Below, piece after piece: positions 26,701 through 35,378 of a DNA stretch of 64,000 nt (within the stretch, counting starts at the first letter, position 1; each line of letters opens with the position of its first letter). The DNA comes from Helicovermis profundi. GTDB lineage: Bacteria; Bacillota; Clostridia; Peptostreptococcales; Acidaminobacteraceae. The position numbers and the translations under genes were made by a program. The DNA is taken from positions 2,640,001 to 2,704,000 of the forward strand of contig NZ_AP028654.1 of the NCBI RefSeq assembly GCF_033097505.1, in the 5' to 3' direction. The notes under the pieces were generated by a model. That model saw only the letters and a list, made by a program, of their open reading frames with translations. It was not told where the DNA came from and searched no databases.

Positions 26701-26730
26701 AAGGCAAGTACTCTACAGAATACTTGCCTT
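26701..26730 (-). terminator. Hairpin after the DUF4015 gene
   Basis: AAGGCAAGTA and TACTTGCCTT form a 10-bp stem shortly after the stop codon. The T tract on the minus strand is weak. Confidence 0.55.
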
Positions 26731-26749
26731 ATTAATATATAATATAAAA

Positions 26750-28261
26750 TTAATTTGTTAACGCACCTTCATGATAATAATTTCCAGAATTCCAAAGAAT
26801 ATATTCATTAATATTATTATCTTTTAAGGCTTTAATCTGAAGTCTTACTTCATTATCACCATACTTGATATGACCTTTTACCCAAGGTGCTGTAAAATCC
26901 TGAATCCAAGGTCTAATTTTTGCTGGAGTTACTAAATTTTCGTCTCTTTTTATTGCATCTTTCACGCATCTATCAACAGTTTCATATGGAAATGCATCTG
27001 GAACAGATAAACCATAATTTCCTTCTCCATAATGACTTGGATAAATCATTGGTGAAATAACATCAGCTACATTTGACAGAGCTTCCCATTGCTGACCAAT
27101 TCCTACATCACCACTAGTTGAAGCACTCCATCCAAATACATCAGCAGAAATATAAACATGGTATGGACTTAATTCCTTATATGCATACTTTAAAAAATTT
27201 TGTATTGCTTCAGTCTTGTTTTCATTAAGTAAATTCTTATAATCTAAATTTTTATCTAATTTACCACCACCAGATGCTGGAAACCTTACATAATCAAATT
27301 GAATTTCATTAAATCCAACTTTTGCTGCATCCTTTGCAATCTGAACATTATACTCCCAAAGTTTTCTATCATATGGAGACGACCATATCATTCCATTATT
27401 TACGTATAACTGAGAAGAATTTTGATAAGTAATGGCTCTATCTCTATGTTCTTTTGCATATCTTGGAGATTTAAATGATACAATCCTTGCAATTAAATAG
27501 ATATTATTATCTTTTAATTTTTTTACAAAACTTTCAATATCTTTAATATAAGTCACTTTATTAGCGACTGGAGTAATATTTTCTGCATCTTTTGAATAAA
27601 ACAATAAATTTCCATTATCATCTTTTACATCAATTACAAAAGTATTAATATCCGTATTTTTAGCAAGATCAATCAATTTATCAATTCTTTTAGTTGATGC
27701 ACTGTGCCCAGTTACATATACACCTTTAACATTTACGTAGGGATTATCTGGGTATCCTTTAGTCTTATCAAATTTTTGATAATCAACATTTTTGTATTTT
27801 TTATGAATCATTTCTGATAAATCTTTTGTAATATATTTTGTATCTAATGTGTATTCTAATAAATCATTATATTTTTTTCTAACAACTACATTAGATGGAT
27901 CTTCACCATTAATAAGAACTAATGTATCCCCTTTATTAAATACAGTAAATTCGCTTGAACTATTGTTGATTAAAGTAGCTCTAACGTTATTTGATTTTAT
28001 ATAATAGGTATTTTCTATTATATATTTTTTAACTTTTTCTGCTCTTTCTTTTCTTGCCTCTTCAATATATTTTAAAATATTTTCTTCATTATTTTTTTCT
28101 ATTATTCTAATTTCTTTATCAAGTTTAATAAGTATACTCGTTTCACTTCTCATTTTTTCAAGTGCTTCTGACTTCTTATTATCTGCTGTAATCTTAAAAA
28201 CTAATACAAATGCAACTACTACTACAAAGAAACTAATAATACCTATTCTAACTTTTTTCAC
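26750..28261 (-). CDS. Membrane-anchored putative glycoside hydrolase (DUF4015)
   Basis: 503 residues. A signal anchor at ~5-24 is followed by a helical, charged linker and a small beta-rich part to ~165. The C-terminal ~330 residues form a TIM-barrel-like DUF4015 domain that begins with VKGVYVTGHSAS and contains INTFVIDVKDDNGNLLFYS, EIQFDYVRFPASGG and SADVFGWSAS. This family is predicted to act on cell-surface or extracellular polysaccharide; no substrate is known. The start is GTG near a GAGGTG site. It is 10 bp behind the nitroreductase gene. Confidence 0.8.
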   Translation of the reverse strand: MKKVRIGIISFFVVVVAFVLVFKITADNKKSEALEKMRSETSILIKLDKEIRIIEKNNEENILKYIEEARKERAEKVKKYIIENTYYIKSNNVRATLINNSSSEFTVFNKGDTLVLINGEDPSNVVVRKKYNDLLEYTLDTKYITKDLSEMIHKKYKNVDYQKFDKTKGYPDNPYVNVKGVYVTGHSASTKRIDKLIDLAKNTDINTFVIDVKDDNGNLLFYSKDAENITPVANKVTYIKDIESFVKKLKDNNIYLIARIVSFKSPRYAKEHRDRAITYQNSSQLYVNNGMIWSSPYDRKLWEYNVQIAKDAAKVGFNEIQFDYVRFPASGGGKLDKNLDYKNLLNENKTEAIQNFLKYAYKELSPYHVYISADVFGWSASTSGDVGIGQQWEALSNVADVISPMIYPSHYGEGNYGLSVPDAFPYETVDRCVKDAIKRDENLVTPAKIRPWIQDFTAPWVKGHIKYGDNEVRLQIKALKDNNINEYILWNSGNYYHEGALTN

Positions 28262-28271
28262 ATTTCACCTC

Positions 28272-29174
28272 TTAAAAAGTATAATACCCAATATAATAAT
28301 AATTATCTGGAGCACCATATTTTTTCTCATCCTCTAATTTTTCTAAATTCCAGTATCCTGGAATACCTTGCCCATGCATAGCTACTTCAAAATAAAGCAT
28401 AGCTATTCCTGATTCAATCAATTCATAATTATTATTCTCTTGCTCTGAACTTTCAATATATAATATAATTTTTGTTCCATCTAAAATAAATTTCCATGGC
28501 TGTCTATTTGTCCAAGATGGAGCAAGTCTCATATAATAAAATACTTCATCATAATTTCTAGTATCTAATTCTTCAGCAGTAATTTTATTGCCCCATTTAG
28601 ATAAAAATACAATATCCTCAATAGGTTTTCTTCTACTTACAATATTGTCTTTATACTCAATATCTGTGTTTGGGTACCCTTTTCTATTTTCAGAAATTAG
28701 TTTATCGTCATTTTCTGCGTAAATTGAAGACACTCTTGCATCAGATTTAGGATAACCAAGCGCTATTATTCCAAGTACTGATTTATGTGATACTAAATTA
28801 AGTTTTTCTTTAATTAATCTGTCATTTGCACCTACATCAATCCAGCATGTTCCAATATCTTCTTTGGTAAGCTTTAATACTAACCATTCTCCTAAATAAC
28901 CTGTCATTTTATAAGCTACTTCATTTTCGTCTCCAAAAATAAGAAGGTAATGTGGTGCTTTAATCATAATACCATGATATCCTATAATTCCATCAAGTTT
29001 TTCAGAAATAATACTTCCATCCTTAAAAATGTTAACTTCTAATCCTTGATTTTTAACTGCATTTGGTAAATTATTTGAAAGTGAGTCAATTAAATCAAAA
29101 TGAGAATCGGACAATTTTTTACTTTTATATTCCCTAATTGACTTTCTTTTTTCAAGTATTTTTAAAAATTTCAT
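28272..29174 (-). CDS. Nitroreductase-family protein (TM1586-like)
   Basis: 300 residues, longer than the ~200 of single-domain nitroreductases. The first half begins LEKRKSIREYKSKKLSDSH and the second has a related half with LAPSWTNRQPWKFILDG, so one chain contains both halves of the normal dimer. This is the layout of the TM1586 family, which binds flavin. The physiological substrate is unknown. The ATG follows GGAGGG. It forms a two-gene unit with the DUF4015 gene. Confidence 0.8.
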   Translation of the reverse strand: MKFLKILEKRKSIREYKSKKLSDSHFDLIDSLSNNLPNAVKNQGLEVNIFKDGSIISEKLDGIIGYHGIMIKAPHYLLIFGDENEVAYKMTGYLGEWLVLKLTKEDIGTCWIDVGANDRLIKEKLNLVSHKSVLGIIALGYPKSDARVSSIYAENDDKLISENRKGYPNTDIEYKDNIVSRRKPIEDIVFLSKWGNKITAEELDTRNYDEVFYYMRLAPSWTNRQPWKFILDGTKIILYIESSEQENNNYELIESGIAMLYFEVAMHGQGIPGYWNLEKLEDEKKYGAPDNYYYIGYYTF

Positions 29175-29410
29175 TAACTATCCCTCCTGCTTTTATGTAA
29201 TTTTTCTTGTTTATATTATATCATAGGTTTCAAACATTTTAGTGTCAATTTGTTAACATTAAAACAAAACTTTTTTGTCTATAGTGTACTTTTACTGCTT
29301 AAAGTGAATACTTTAAAAAAAATGTGTAAGTCGTACAATTTTTTAGTATAATATAAGTATTAAAATATATAGAAGAGTTATTTTAATTCTTCTATTAACA
29401 AGGAGGAAAT

Positions 29411-30043
29411 ATGAAAAAAGGTGATTTTATTTGGGTTGGTTCACTTATTGCAATTATTTTATTATTAGTAGTTCCATCAACTCACAAAGTATTTATTTCT
29501 GCTACAGCTAGTCATCCCTATTTTGTTGGATTTTTAAAATTTGCTATATTAGCTACTATGGGAGAACTTTTAGCTGGTAGAATTGTTGGTGGCAATTATA
29601 AAAAACATAATGGTTTAATTGCAAAAGCATGTGTATGGGGATTTCTTGGAATAGTAATTACTTTAATATTTAATATTTATGCAGCTGGCGTTATTGCAGC
29701 TCAAGGTAAAGGACTACTTCTTAGCGGAGCACCAATATTATTCGCATTCTTCACAAGTGCAATTATGAATCTTAGTTTTGCACCAACTATGATGGCATTC
29801 CATAGATTTACTGATACATTTATTGATATGAAATACGAAGGTAAAAACCCTAATATTTCAAGCGTTGCTAAAACAATTGATTGGGATAGTTTTGTTTCAT
29901 TCGTTATTGTTAAAACAATTCCACTGTTTTGGATACCTGCACATACAATAACTTTCTTACTTCCAGCTGAATACAGAGTTCTTGCAGCTGCATTTTTATC
30001 AATTGCTCTTGGTGCAATACTTGCATTCGCAAAAAGAAAATAA
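29411..30043 (+). CDS. Multi-pass membrane protein, weakly Mpv17-like
   Basis: 210 residues with five or six hydrophobic helices. The ending FWIPAHTITFLLPAEYRVLA resembles the W-P-x-x-x-x-x-N-F-x-x-P-x-x-x-R signature of Mpv17/PMP22 proteins, and the motif ARNG-like region is absent, so the relation is tentative. No function can be assigned. The ATG at 29411 has a strong AAGGAGGAAAT site, and a TATAAT box lies about 60 bp upstream. A strong terminator follows. The upstream 236-base gap contains nothing else I recognise. Confidence 0.55.
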   Translation: MKKGDFIWVGSLIAIILLLVVPSTHKVFISATASHPYFVGFLKFAILATMGELLAGRIVGGNYKKHNGLIAKACVWGFLGIVITLIFNIYAAGVIAAQGKGLLLSGAPILFAFFTSAIMNLSFAPTMMAFHRFTDTFIDMKYEGKNPNISSVAKTIDWDSFVSFVIVKTIPLFWIPAHTITFLLPAEYRVLAAAFLSIALGAILAFAKRK

Positions 30044-30077
30044 TTAAATTATAGTCAAAGAACAAATATTCAAAAAG

Positions 30078-30120
30078 GCAAAAACTTTAGTTTGTAAAAT
30101 TAAAGTTTTTGCTTTTTTTT
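30078..30120 (+). terminator. Intrinsic terminator
   Basis: GCAAAAACTTTA pairs with TAAAGTTTTTGC and is followed by eight T. Confidence 0.85.
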
Positions 30121-30232
30121 AAGTTTATTTTTAATATAAAGGGTATAAATAGACTAATAATATTGATTTTAGTATCTTTGACTAAATCATTTGTAGATAC
30201 AAATTTTTACTATTAATTAAAAGGAGTTTATT

Positions 30233-31630
30233 ATGAAAATTACATTTTTAGGTGCTGCAAAAACAGTTACAGGATCTTGCTATAAAGTTGATACTAGTGA
30301 TCTAAGTTTTTTAGTTGATTGCGGACAATTTCAAGGTGTAAATGAAGAACAAAATAATACACCTGAATTTGAATTTGATCCTAAAAAAATTGATTTTATG
30401 CTCTTAACTCATGCTCATATTGATCATAGTGGAAGGATACCTCTTCTCACTAAAAATGGATTTACAGGTAAAATCTTTTGTACAAGGCCTACTTCCGATT
30501 TATGTTCTCTACTACTCAAAGATAGCGCTCATATTCACGAAGAAGATGCAATTTGGGATAATAAAAAAAGACAAAGAGCAGGACTACCATTAATAGAACC
30601 TTTATACAGTATTGATGATGCTTACGTTGCTCTTCAGTATTTTTATCCAGTAAACTATGATAAAAAAATTGAGATTAATGACAATATAAGTGTTCGTTTT
30701 AATGAAGCAGGACATTTACTAGGTTCATCCTTTATTGAAATATGGATTAAAGAAGATAACGAAACTAAAAAAATCGTTTTTTCAGGTGATCTTGGATCAA
30801 GTGGAAATGCACTTCTTAATCCTTTAAAACCGCTAAGTAATTCAGATTATTTGGTTATCGAATCCACCTATGGAAATAGAATTCATGAAAATATTGATCT
30901 TAGAATGAAACAACTAATTAATGCAATTGATAAGACAATTGAAAAAGGTGGAACAATAATAATCCCTTCTTTTGCAATTGGAAGAACTCAAGAAGTTATT
31001 TATGAATTAAAAGAATACTATATTAAAAATTATGGAATTAAAAAATTCTTAGAAATACCAATTTATATAGATTCACCTTTAGCTATAAACTCTACAAAAG
31101 TATTTAAAGAAAATCACATTTATTTAAAAGAAAGCATTTCGAAAAAATATGACCAAGGTCAAGATCCACTAAGTTTTAAAAACATTAGATATCTTGAGTC
31201 AATAAAAGCTTCAAGTAAATTAAATCATTCATCTGAACCCAAAGTTATTATTTCAGCAAGTGGAATGTGCGATGCTGGTAGAATTCAGCACCATTTAAAA
31301 CACTATCTATGGAAACCTACTACAACAGTTATTTTTATTGGTTACCAAGGAATAGGAACACTCGGACGAGAAATATTAAACGGTTTTGATAATGTAGAGA
31401 TTTTAGATGAAACTATTAAAGTTAATGCTCAAATTTATAGCATATCAGGATTTAGTGGTCATGCTGATAAAAACATGCTACTTGATTGGACTAATCATAT
31501 TGAAGATTTAAAAAAAATAATTATAGTCCATGGTGAGTCTGACTCACAAAATGAATTAAAAAATGAACTTGAAAAGCAAAAAAATGTTGATATTATCATA
31601 CCTAAACTATTTGATGAAGTCATTCTTTAA
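30233..31630 (+). CDS. MBL-fold/beta-CASP RNA-processing nuclease
   Basis: 465 residues. The metallo-beta-lactamase motifs are LTHAHIDHSGR, EAGHLLGSS and FSGDLGSSG. The beta-CASP part has IPSFAIGRTQEV, SASGMCDAGRIQHHL and the final SGFSGHADK. This is the composition of the CPSF73/YSH1-like nucleases that cut or trim RNA. It differs from RNase J in length and in lacking the RNase J C-terminal domain. Its specific RNA targets are unknown. The ATG follows AAAAGGAG. It is a single-gene unit ended by a palindrome that also serves as a MarR-type operator. Confidence 0.85.
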   Translation: MKITFLGAAKTVTGSCYKVDTSDLSFLVDCGQFQGVNEEQNNTPEFEFDPKKIDFMLLTHAHIDHSGRIPLLTKNGFTGKIFCTRPTSDLCSLLLKDSAHIHEEDAIWDNKKRQRAGLPLIEPLYSIDDAYVALQYFYPVNYDKKIEINDNISVRFNEAGHLLGSSFIEIWIKEDNETKKIVFSGDLGSSGNALLNPLKPLSNSDYLVIESTYGNRIHENIDLRMKQLINAIDKTIEKGGTIIIPSFAIGRTQEVIYELKEYYIKNYGIKKFLEIPIYIDSPLAINSTKVFKENHIYLKESISKKYDQGQDPLSFKNIRYLESIKASSKLNHSSEPKVIISASGMCDAGRIQHHLKHYLWKPTTTVIFIGYQGIGTLGREILNGFDNVEILDETIKVNAQIYSISGFSGHADKNMLLDWTNHIEDLKKIIIVHGESDSQNELKNELEKQKNVDIIIPKLFDEVIL

Positions 31631-31647
31631 AAACCACAAGAATATTT

Positions 31648-31683
31648 ACAATAAAACAGTTGCATCTGCAACTGTTTTATTGT
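31648..31683 (+). promoter_or_regulatory. Perfect palindrome: terminator of the nuclease gene and candidate MarR operator O1
   Basis: Two perfect 17-base arms around TC. The core is AGTTGCATCTGCAACT, and A and T runs lie at the ends. It follows the nuclease gene as a terminator, and its core contains the -35 box of the marR promoter. The core pattern GTTGC-N4-GCAAC recurs 33 bp downstream. Confidence 0.7.
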
Positions 31684-31688
31684 ATTAT
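31660..31688 (+). promoter_or_regulatory. Promoter of the marR-MATE operon
   Basis: TTGCAT (31660-31665) and TATTAT (31683-31688) are 17 bp apart. O1 covers the -35 box and O2 covers the -10 box and the likely start point. Confidence 0.6.
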
Positions 31689-31714
31689 ATAGTTGCAAGC
31701 GCAACTATATAATA
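31683..31714 (+). promoter_or_regulatory. Candidate MarR operator O2
   Basis: TATTATATAGTTGC and GCAACTATATAATA form perfect 14-base arms around AAGC. The GTTGC-N4-GCAAC core is shared with O1, at exactly 33 bp or three helical turns. Confidence 0.7.
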
Positions 31715-31728
31715 AGGAGGTAAGTACA

Positions 31729-32232
31729 ATTAATAACAATAGTATCAATATTAACGAGTTAGAAAAAAAAATAAAGAATCAAGAAAACTATCATTTTATT
31801 AAAGAAATTTCTGTAATTTCAAGATATAGCCATATTTATCTTAAAAACAACCTTAAAGGCTATGATTTAGGAAGTGGCCAGTTTATGCACTTAATGGTTT
31901 TATATAGAAATCCCAACATTAATCAAGATACTTTATCTAAAATAATAAATATAGATAAAGGAACTACTGCAAAAGTAGTAAAAAAGCTCCTTGAAAATGG
32001 ATATATTACAAGAATACCTTCAGAAAATGATAAAAGAAGCTATAACTTAAATTTAACAGAAAAAGCTTTAAAATTAAAAAAAGAAACAAGTAAAATTAAA
32101 AAAAATTGGAATAGTATTATTCTTAATAACATTAGTCAAAACGATTTTGAAATTTTCATTAAAACTTTAAATACAATTAGCGAAAACGCAATTAAATACC
32201 ATGAGGAAAATAGGTGCGAACATGGAAAATAG
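31729..32232 (+). CDS. MarR-family transcriptional regulator, apparently with an ATT start
   Basis: About 167 residues. The winged helix is visible as QDTLSKIINIDKGTTAKVVK, then KLLENGYI and SENDKRSYNLNLT, flanked by dimerisation helices. It precedes and overlaps a MATE efflux gene, so it is probably the repressor of that operon. No ATG, GTG or TTG codon lies at a usable distance from the strong AAGGAGG site (31714-31720). The codon at the right spacing is ATT (31729). An upstream TTG at 31693 lies in the operator close to the predicted transcription start and lacks a ribosome binding site, so I reject it. Confidence 0.85.
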   Translation: MNNNSININELEKKIKNQENYHFIKEISVISRYSHIYLKNNLKGYDLGSGQFMHLMVLYRNPNINQDTLSKIINIDKGTTAKVVKKLLENGYITRIPSENDKRSYNLNLTEKALKLKKETSKIKKNWNSIILNNISQNDFEIFIKTLNTISENAIKYHEENRCEHGK

Positions 32233-33598
32233 AAATAAAATGTTATCTGAAGAAAAAATAAATAAATTGCTTTTAAGATTATCTCTACCTGCTACAATTG
32301 GTATGACCGTAAATGCTCTTTATAACGTAATCGATACAATCTTTATCGGTTGGGGCGTTGGACCTCTCGCAATAGGAGGACTCACTATTGCTTTTCCAAT
32401 ACAAATGCTTATTATGGCAATTGCCCAGATGATTGGTATAGGAGCAGCTTCTGCGATTTCAAGAAGTCTTGGAGCTGGAAATAAAGAAAAAGCTGACTAC
32501 TATGCAGGAAATTCTTATGTATTAGTAGTAATAATCGCTCTAGTATTTTCAATTTTAGGTTCAATTTTTATTGTTCCTCTTCTTAAACTTTTTGGAGCAA
32601 CTCCAACACTTATGCCATACGCAAAAGACTATTTAACAATAATTTTACTTGGTAGTACATTCTTCTCATTTGCAGTATCATCAAATAACTTAGTAAGATC
32701 TGAAGGAAATGCAAAAGTCGCAATGGTATCGATGATTATTGGTACTGGTCTAAATATTATACTTGACCCTATACTAATATTTGGTTTTCATATGGGAATA
32801 AAAGGAGCAGCTCTGGCAACTATTATTTCTCAATTTATGTCATTTCTATATATAGTAAAATATATGTATTCTGGAAAGAGTATGTTAAATATAATGCCAC
32901 ACCATTTAAAATTAAAGGGTGAATATGTAATAGAAATAATCACTGTGGGATTACCTTCATTTGTAAGACAAGTAGGAGGAAGTTTCCTTGCAATTATACT
33001 AAATCATTCATTGGCATTCTACGGCGGAGATATTGCGATAGCAACTTATGGAATTATTAATAGATTAATTATGTTCTTATTTATGCCAATGTTTGGTGTA
33101 GTACAAGGACTTCAACCTATTGCAGGCTTTAATTATGGAGCAAAAAAATACGATCGAGTAAATGAAGTAATAAAATTATCAATAAAAACTCTAATAGTTT
33201 TTGCAAGTACAGGTGCTCTACTTGCCTTTTCTTTCCCCAAATACGCATTTATGATATTTACTGATAATGCCGAAGTTATTTCAATTGGTAGCTACGCTAT
33301 ACGATTTATAGTATTTATGCTTCCAATAGTAGGTATTCAAATAATTAGTGCCTCAATATTTCAAGCATTTGGTAAATCAAAACCTTCACTGTTTTTATCA
33401 ATGCTTAGACAGTTAATTATATTTATTCCATTAGTTCTTATCTTACCTAAAATAGGAAATTTAGGATTAACAGGAATTTGGTTATCTTATCCACTTTCAG
33501 ATTTCATATCAACACTTATAAGTGGTTTAATGCTAAAAAAAGAAATGAAAAACTTAAATACAATACACGAAAAATCACTTGAAACACAAAAACTTTAA
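32222..33598 (+). CDS. MATE-family multidrug efflux transporter
   Basis: About 458 residues with twelve predicted membrane helices in two homologous halves. Features include LPATIGMTVNALYNVIDTIF and VQGLQPIAGFNYGAKKY, typical of MATE proteins, which export drugs or metabolites using a Na+ or H+ gradient. An ATG at 32201 is in frame, but AGGTG five bases before the ATG at 32222 favours the latter. The gene overlaps marR by 11 bases and is therefore translationally coupled. A strong terminator follows. Confidence 0.9.
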   Translation: MENRNKMLSEEKINKLLLRLSLPATIGMTVNALYNVIDTIFIGWGVGPLAIGGLTIAFPIQMLIMAIAQMIGIGAASAISRSLGAGNKEKADYYAGNSYVLVVIIALVFSILGSIFIVPLLKLFGATPTLMPYAKDYLTIILLGSTFFSFAVSSNNLVRSEGNAKVAMVSMIIGTGLNIILDPILIFGFHMGIKGAALATIISQFMSFLYIVKYMYSGKSMLNIMPHHLKLKGEYVIEIITVGLPSFVRQVGGSFLAIILNHSLAFYGGDIAIATYGIINRLIMFLFMPMFGVVQGLQPIAGFNYGAKKYDRVNEVIKLSIKTLIVFASTGALLAFSFPKYAFMIFTDNAEVISIGSYAIRFIVFMLPIVGIQIISASIFQAFGKSKPSLFLSMLRQLIIFIPLVLILPKIGNLGLTGIWLSYPLSDFISTLISGLMLKKEMKNLNTIHEKSLETQKL

Positions 33599-33607
33599 CA
33601 ATATTTC

Positions 33608-33650
33608 AAAAAAGCTCTTAGCATAGATTCTACGCTAAGAGCTTTTTTTT
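33608..33650 (+). terminator. Intrinsic terminator of the marR-MATE operon
   Basis: AGCTCTTAGC and GCTAAGAGCT form the stem, with flanking A and T runs (TTTTTTTT). Confidence 0.85.
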
Positions 33651-33660
33651 ACATCTGATT

Positions 33661-34120
33661 CCTCGATGTTTAGCAAAGCTAAACGAGTTTACATAAATAA
33701 TATTTAATTCAACATTACTAGGTATATACTCTTTTCAAGGCATAAAAATACTTATAAAAAAAAGGCTCACCCAGGCTAGTTCTGACGCTAGAGCTTTTTT
33801 AAAAAATCTTGTCCTCAATGTTTAGCTTTAGCTAAACGAGTTAACACAAATAACCTTTAATTCAACATTACTAAGTATATACTCTTTTCAAGGCATAAAA
33901 ATACTTATAAAAAAAAGACTCACCCAGGCTAGTTCTGACGCTAGAGCTTTTTTAAAACATCTTGTCCTCAATGTTTAGCTTTAGCTAAACGAGTTAACAT
34001 AAATAATCTTTAATTCAACATTACTAGGTATACACTCTTTTCAAGGCATAAAAATACTTATAAAAAAAAGGCTCATCGCGGCTGGTTCTGACGCTAGAGC
34101 TTTTTTTTATAAGTATTTTT
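33661..34120. repeat. Three tandem copies of a ~152-bp unit
   Basis: Units begin at 33661, 33813 and 33966 (152 and 153 bp apart) and are about 90 percent identical by eye. Each has a small hairpin (TTTAGC with GCTAAA, flanked by CTC and GAG), then TTCAACATTACTA, CTCTTTTCAAGGCATAAAAA, and a terminator-like end GACGCTAGAGCTTTTTT. Only the third unit ends in a full-length terminator arm. There is no coding potential. Confidence 0.9.
34050..34120. terminator. Long bidirectional terminator between MATE and truA
   Basis: AAAAATACTTATAAAAAAAA plus GCTC on the left pairs with GAGC and the matching TTTTTTTTATAAGTATTTTT on the right, about 24 bp with one bulge. It is positioned to end truA transcription from the minus strand as well as readthrough from the plus strand. 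Confidence 0.75.
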
Positions 34121-34124
34121 AATA

Positions 34125-34859
34125 TTAGTATTTGATTTCCATTAACATTAATCCTTTTGCAGGCACCATATATTTAACTAAACTTCTATCTTTCGCCTCA
34201 AGCATCCTTCTTGCATTTTTAGCATTAATATTATTTAAACCTGCATCAATTATAATAGTCATCATTCTTCTAATCATATTATATAAAAATCCATTTCCTG
34301 TAAAAACAACATCAATATAACTTTTTTTATTAATAATATCTATTTTGTAAACTTCTCTTTCCATGGATTTCTTCTTTGATTTTGCATTAGTGAATGTTGT
34401 AAAATCATGTATTCCAGTAAAAACTTCAGCTACGCTTTTCATTTTATCAATATCAAGTTCATCCTCAATTTGATAGTAATATTTTCTATTAAAGGGATCT
34501 CCTATACTTGATGTCCAAATTCTATATCTATAAACTTTTTTACTTACATTAAACCTTGAATGAAATCTTTCATCTTCCTTTGATATGGTCGTAATAGAAA
34601 TATCTTCGGGTAAATAATGATTAATTTCTTTTAAAAACATTTGTAGATTTAGTTCTTTATCTATATGAAAATTTGCTATTTGTCCTGCAGCATGAACACC
34701 CGCATCCGTTCTTGAACTTCCAATAATCTCTACGTTAATACGAAAATATTTTGTAAGAATTTCTTCAATTTTACCTTGAATAGTTAATTCTCCATTCCCA
34801 AGTCTTTGCCATCCCTTATACTTTGTTCCATCATAGATAATTTTGATTTTATAATTCAT
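34125..34859 (-). CDS. truA: tRNA pseudouridine synthase A
   Basis: 244 residues, the normal size. The catalytic aspartate lies in GSSRTDAGVHA (~residue 52), and the second conserved region is FTGNGFLYNMIRRM. It makes pseudouridine at positions 38-40 of tRNA anticodon arms. The ATG at 34859 follows AAAGGAG and lies 10 bp from the HAD gene stop. It is the last gene of a three-gene run and ends at the long hairpin. Confidence 0.95.
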   Translation of the reverse strand: MNYKIKIIYDGTKYKGWQRLGNGELTIQGKIEEILTKYFRINVEIIGSSRTDAGVHAAGQIANFHIDKELNLQMFLKEINHYLPEDISITTISKEDERFHSRFNVSKKVYRYRIWTSSIGDPFNRKYYYQIEDELDIDKMKSVAEVFTGIHDFTTFTNAKSKKKSMEREVYKIDIINKKSYIDVVFTGNGFLYNMIRRMMTIIIDAGLNNINAKNARRMLEAKDRSLVKYMVPAKGLMLMEIKY

Positions 34860-34869
34860 TTTTTCTCCT

Positions 34870-35337
34870 TTACTCTCTAAGAGTAGCTATAATCCTCTTT
34901 GTGTTCATTAATGCTTTATATACATCTTTAAAAGAATTAAAAATAATATCACTATTTAGTAGTGCCTTTTTTGATGCACCTTCACTTCCAATTATACATA
35001 TACCAAGCTTCGCTGTTTTAATCATTTCAGCATCATTGGACCCATTTCCTACTGCAATTGTATTAGTTTTTCCAATTTTCTCAATAAATTCTTTTTTTTC
35101 TTTAGTACCATTCGACGATTTTAATATATTAACACACACTTTTGTATCAGTAAAATATCTTTCAATAGTTCCATAGGTATCAGCTGTAAGAATAAAAACT
35201 TTATATATCTTTGAAAGTTCAAGTATTCTTAGTCTATTTTCTTCATCAATAATTCCATTTTCAGCAATTGTCCCATTCATATCAAAAACAATATTTTTAA
35301 TATGAATTTCATCATAATTTGGAATATTAATTATCAT
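34870..35337 (-). CDS. HAD-superfamily protein of the soluble P-type ATPase-like group
   Basis: About 155 residues. Motif I is FDMNGTIAENG; the normal second aspartate (DxD) is Asn, as in P-type ATPase-like HAD proteins where the sequence is DxxGT. Motif II is the Thr in ILTADT, and motif IV is GNGSNDAEM. The lack of the acid/base Asp makes ordinary phosphatase activity doubtful. No function is assigned. The frame extends upstream to 35373, but the ATG at 35337 has a GAAGGGG site six bases before it. It lies between an SRPBCC-like gene and truA. Confidence 0.75.
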   Translation of the reverse strand: MIINIPNYDEIHIKNIVFDMNGTIAENGIIDEENRLRILELSKIYKVFILTADTYGTIERYFTDTKVCVNILKSSNGTKEKKEFIEKIGKTNTIAVGNGSNDAEMIKTAKLGICIIGSEGASKKALLNSDIIFNSFKDVYKALMNTKRIIATLRE

Positions 35338-35378
35338 ATTACCCCTTCTTTCAAACAAGCGATTAACATTCATTTACT

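Noticed and set aside
31693..31728. MarR start at the upstream TTG
   Set aside because: It overlaps the second operator, lies at the predicted transcription start, and has no ribosome binding site.
33661..34120. Possible CRISPR array
   Set aside because: Units are ~152 bp, only three exist, and there is no short repeat/unique spacer alternation or cas gene nearby.
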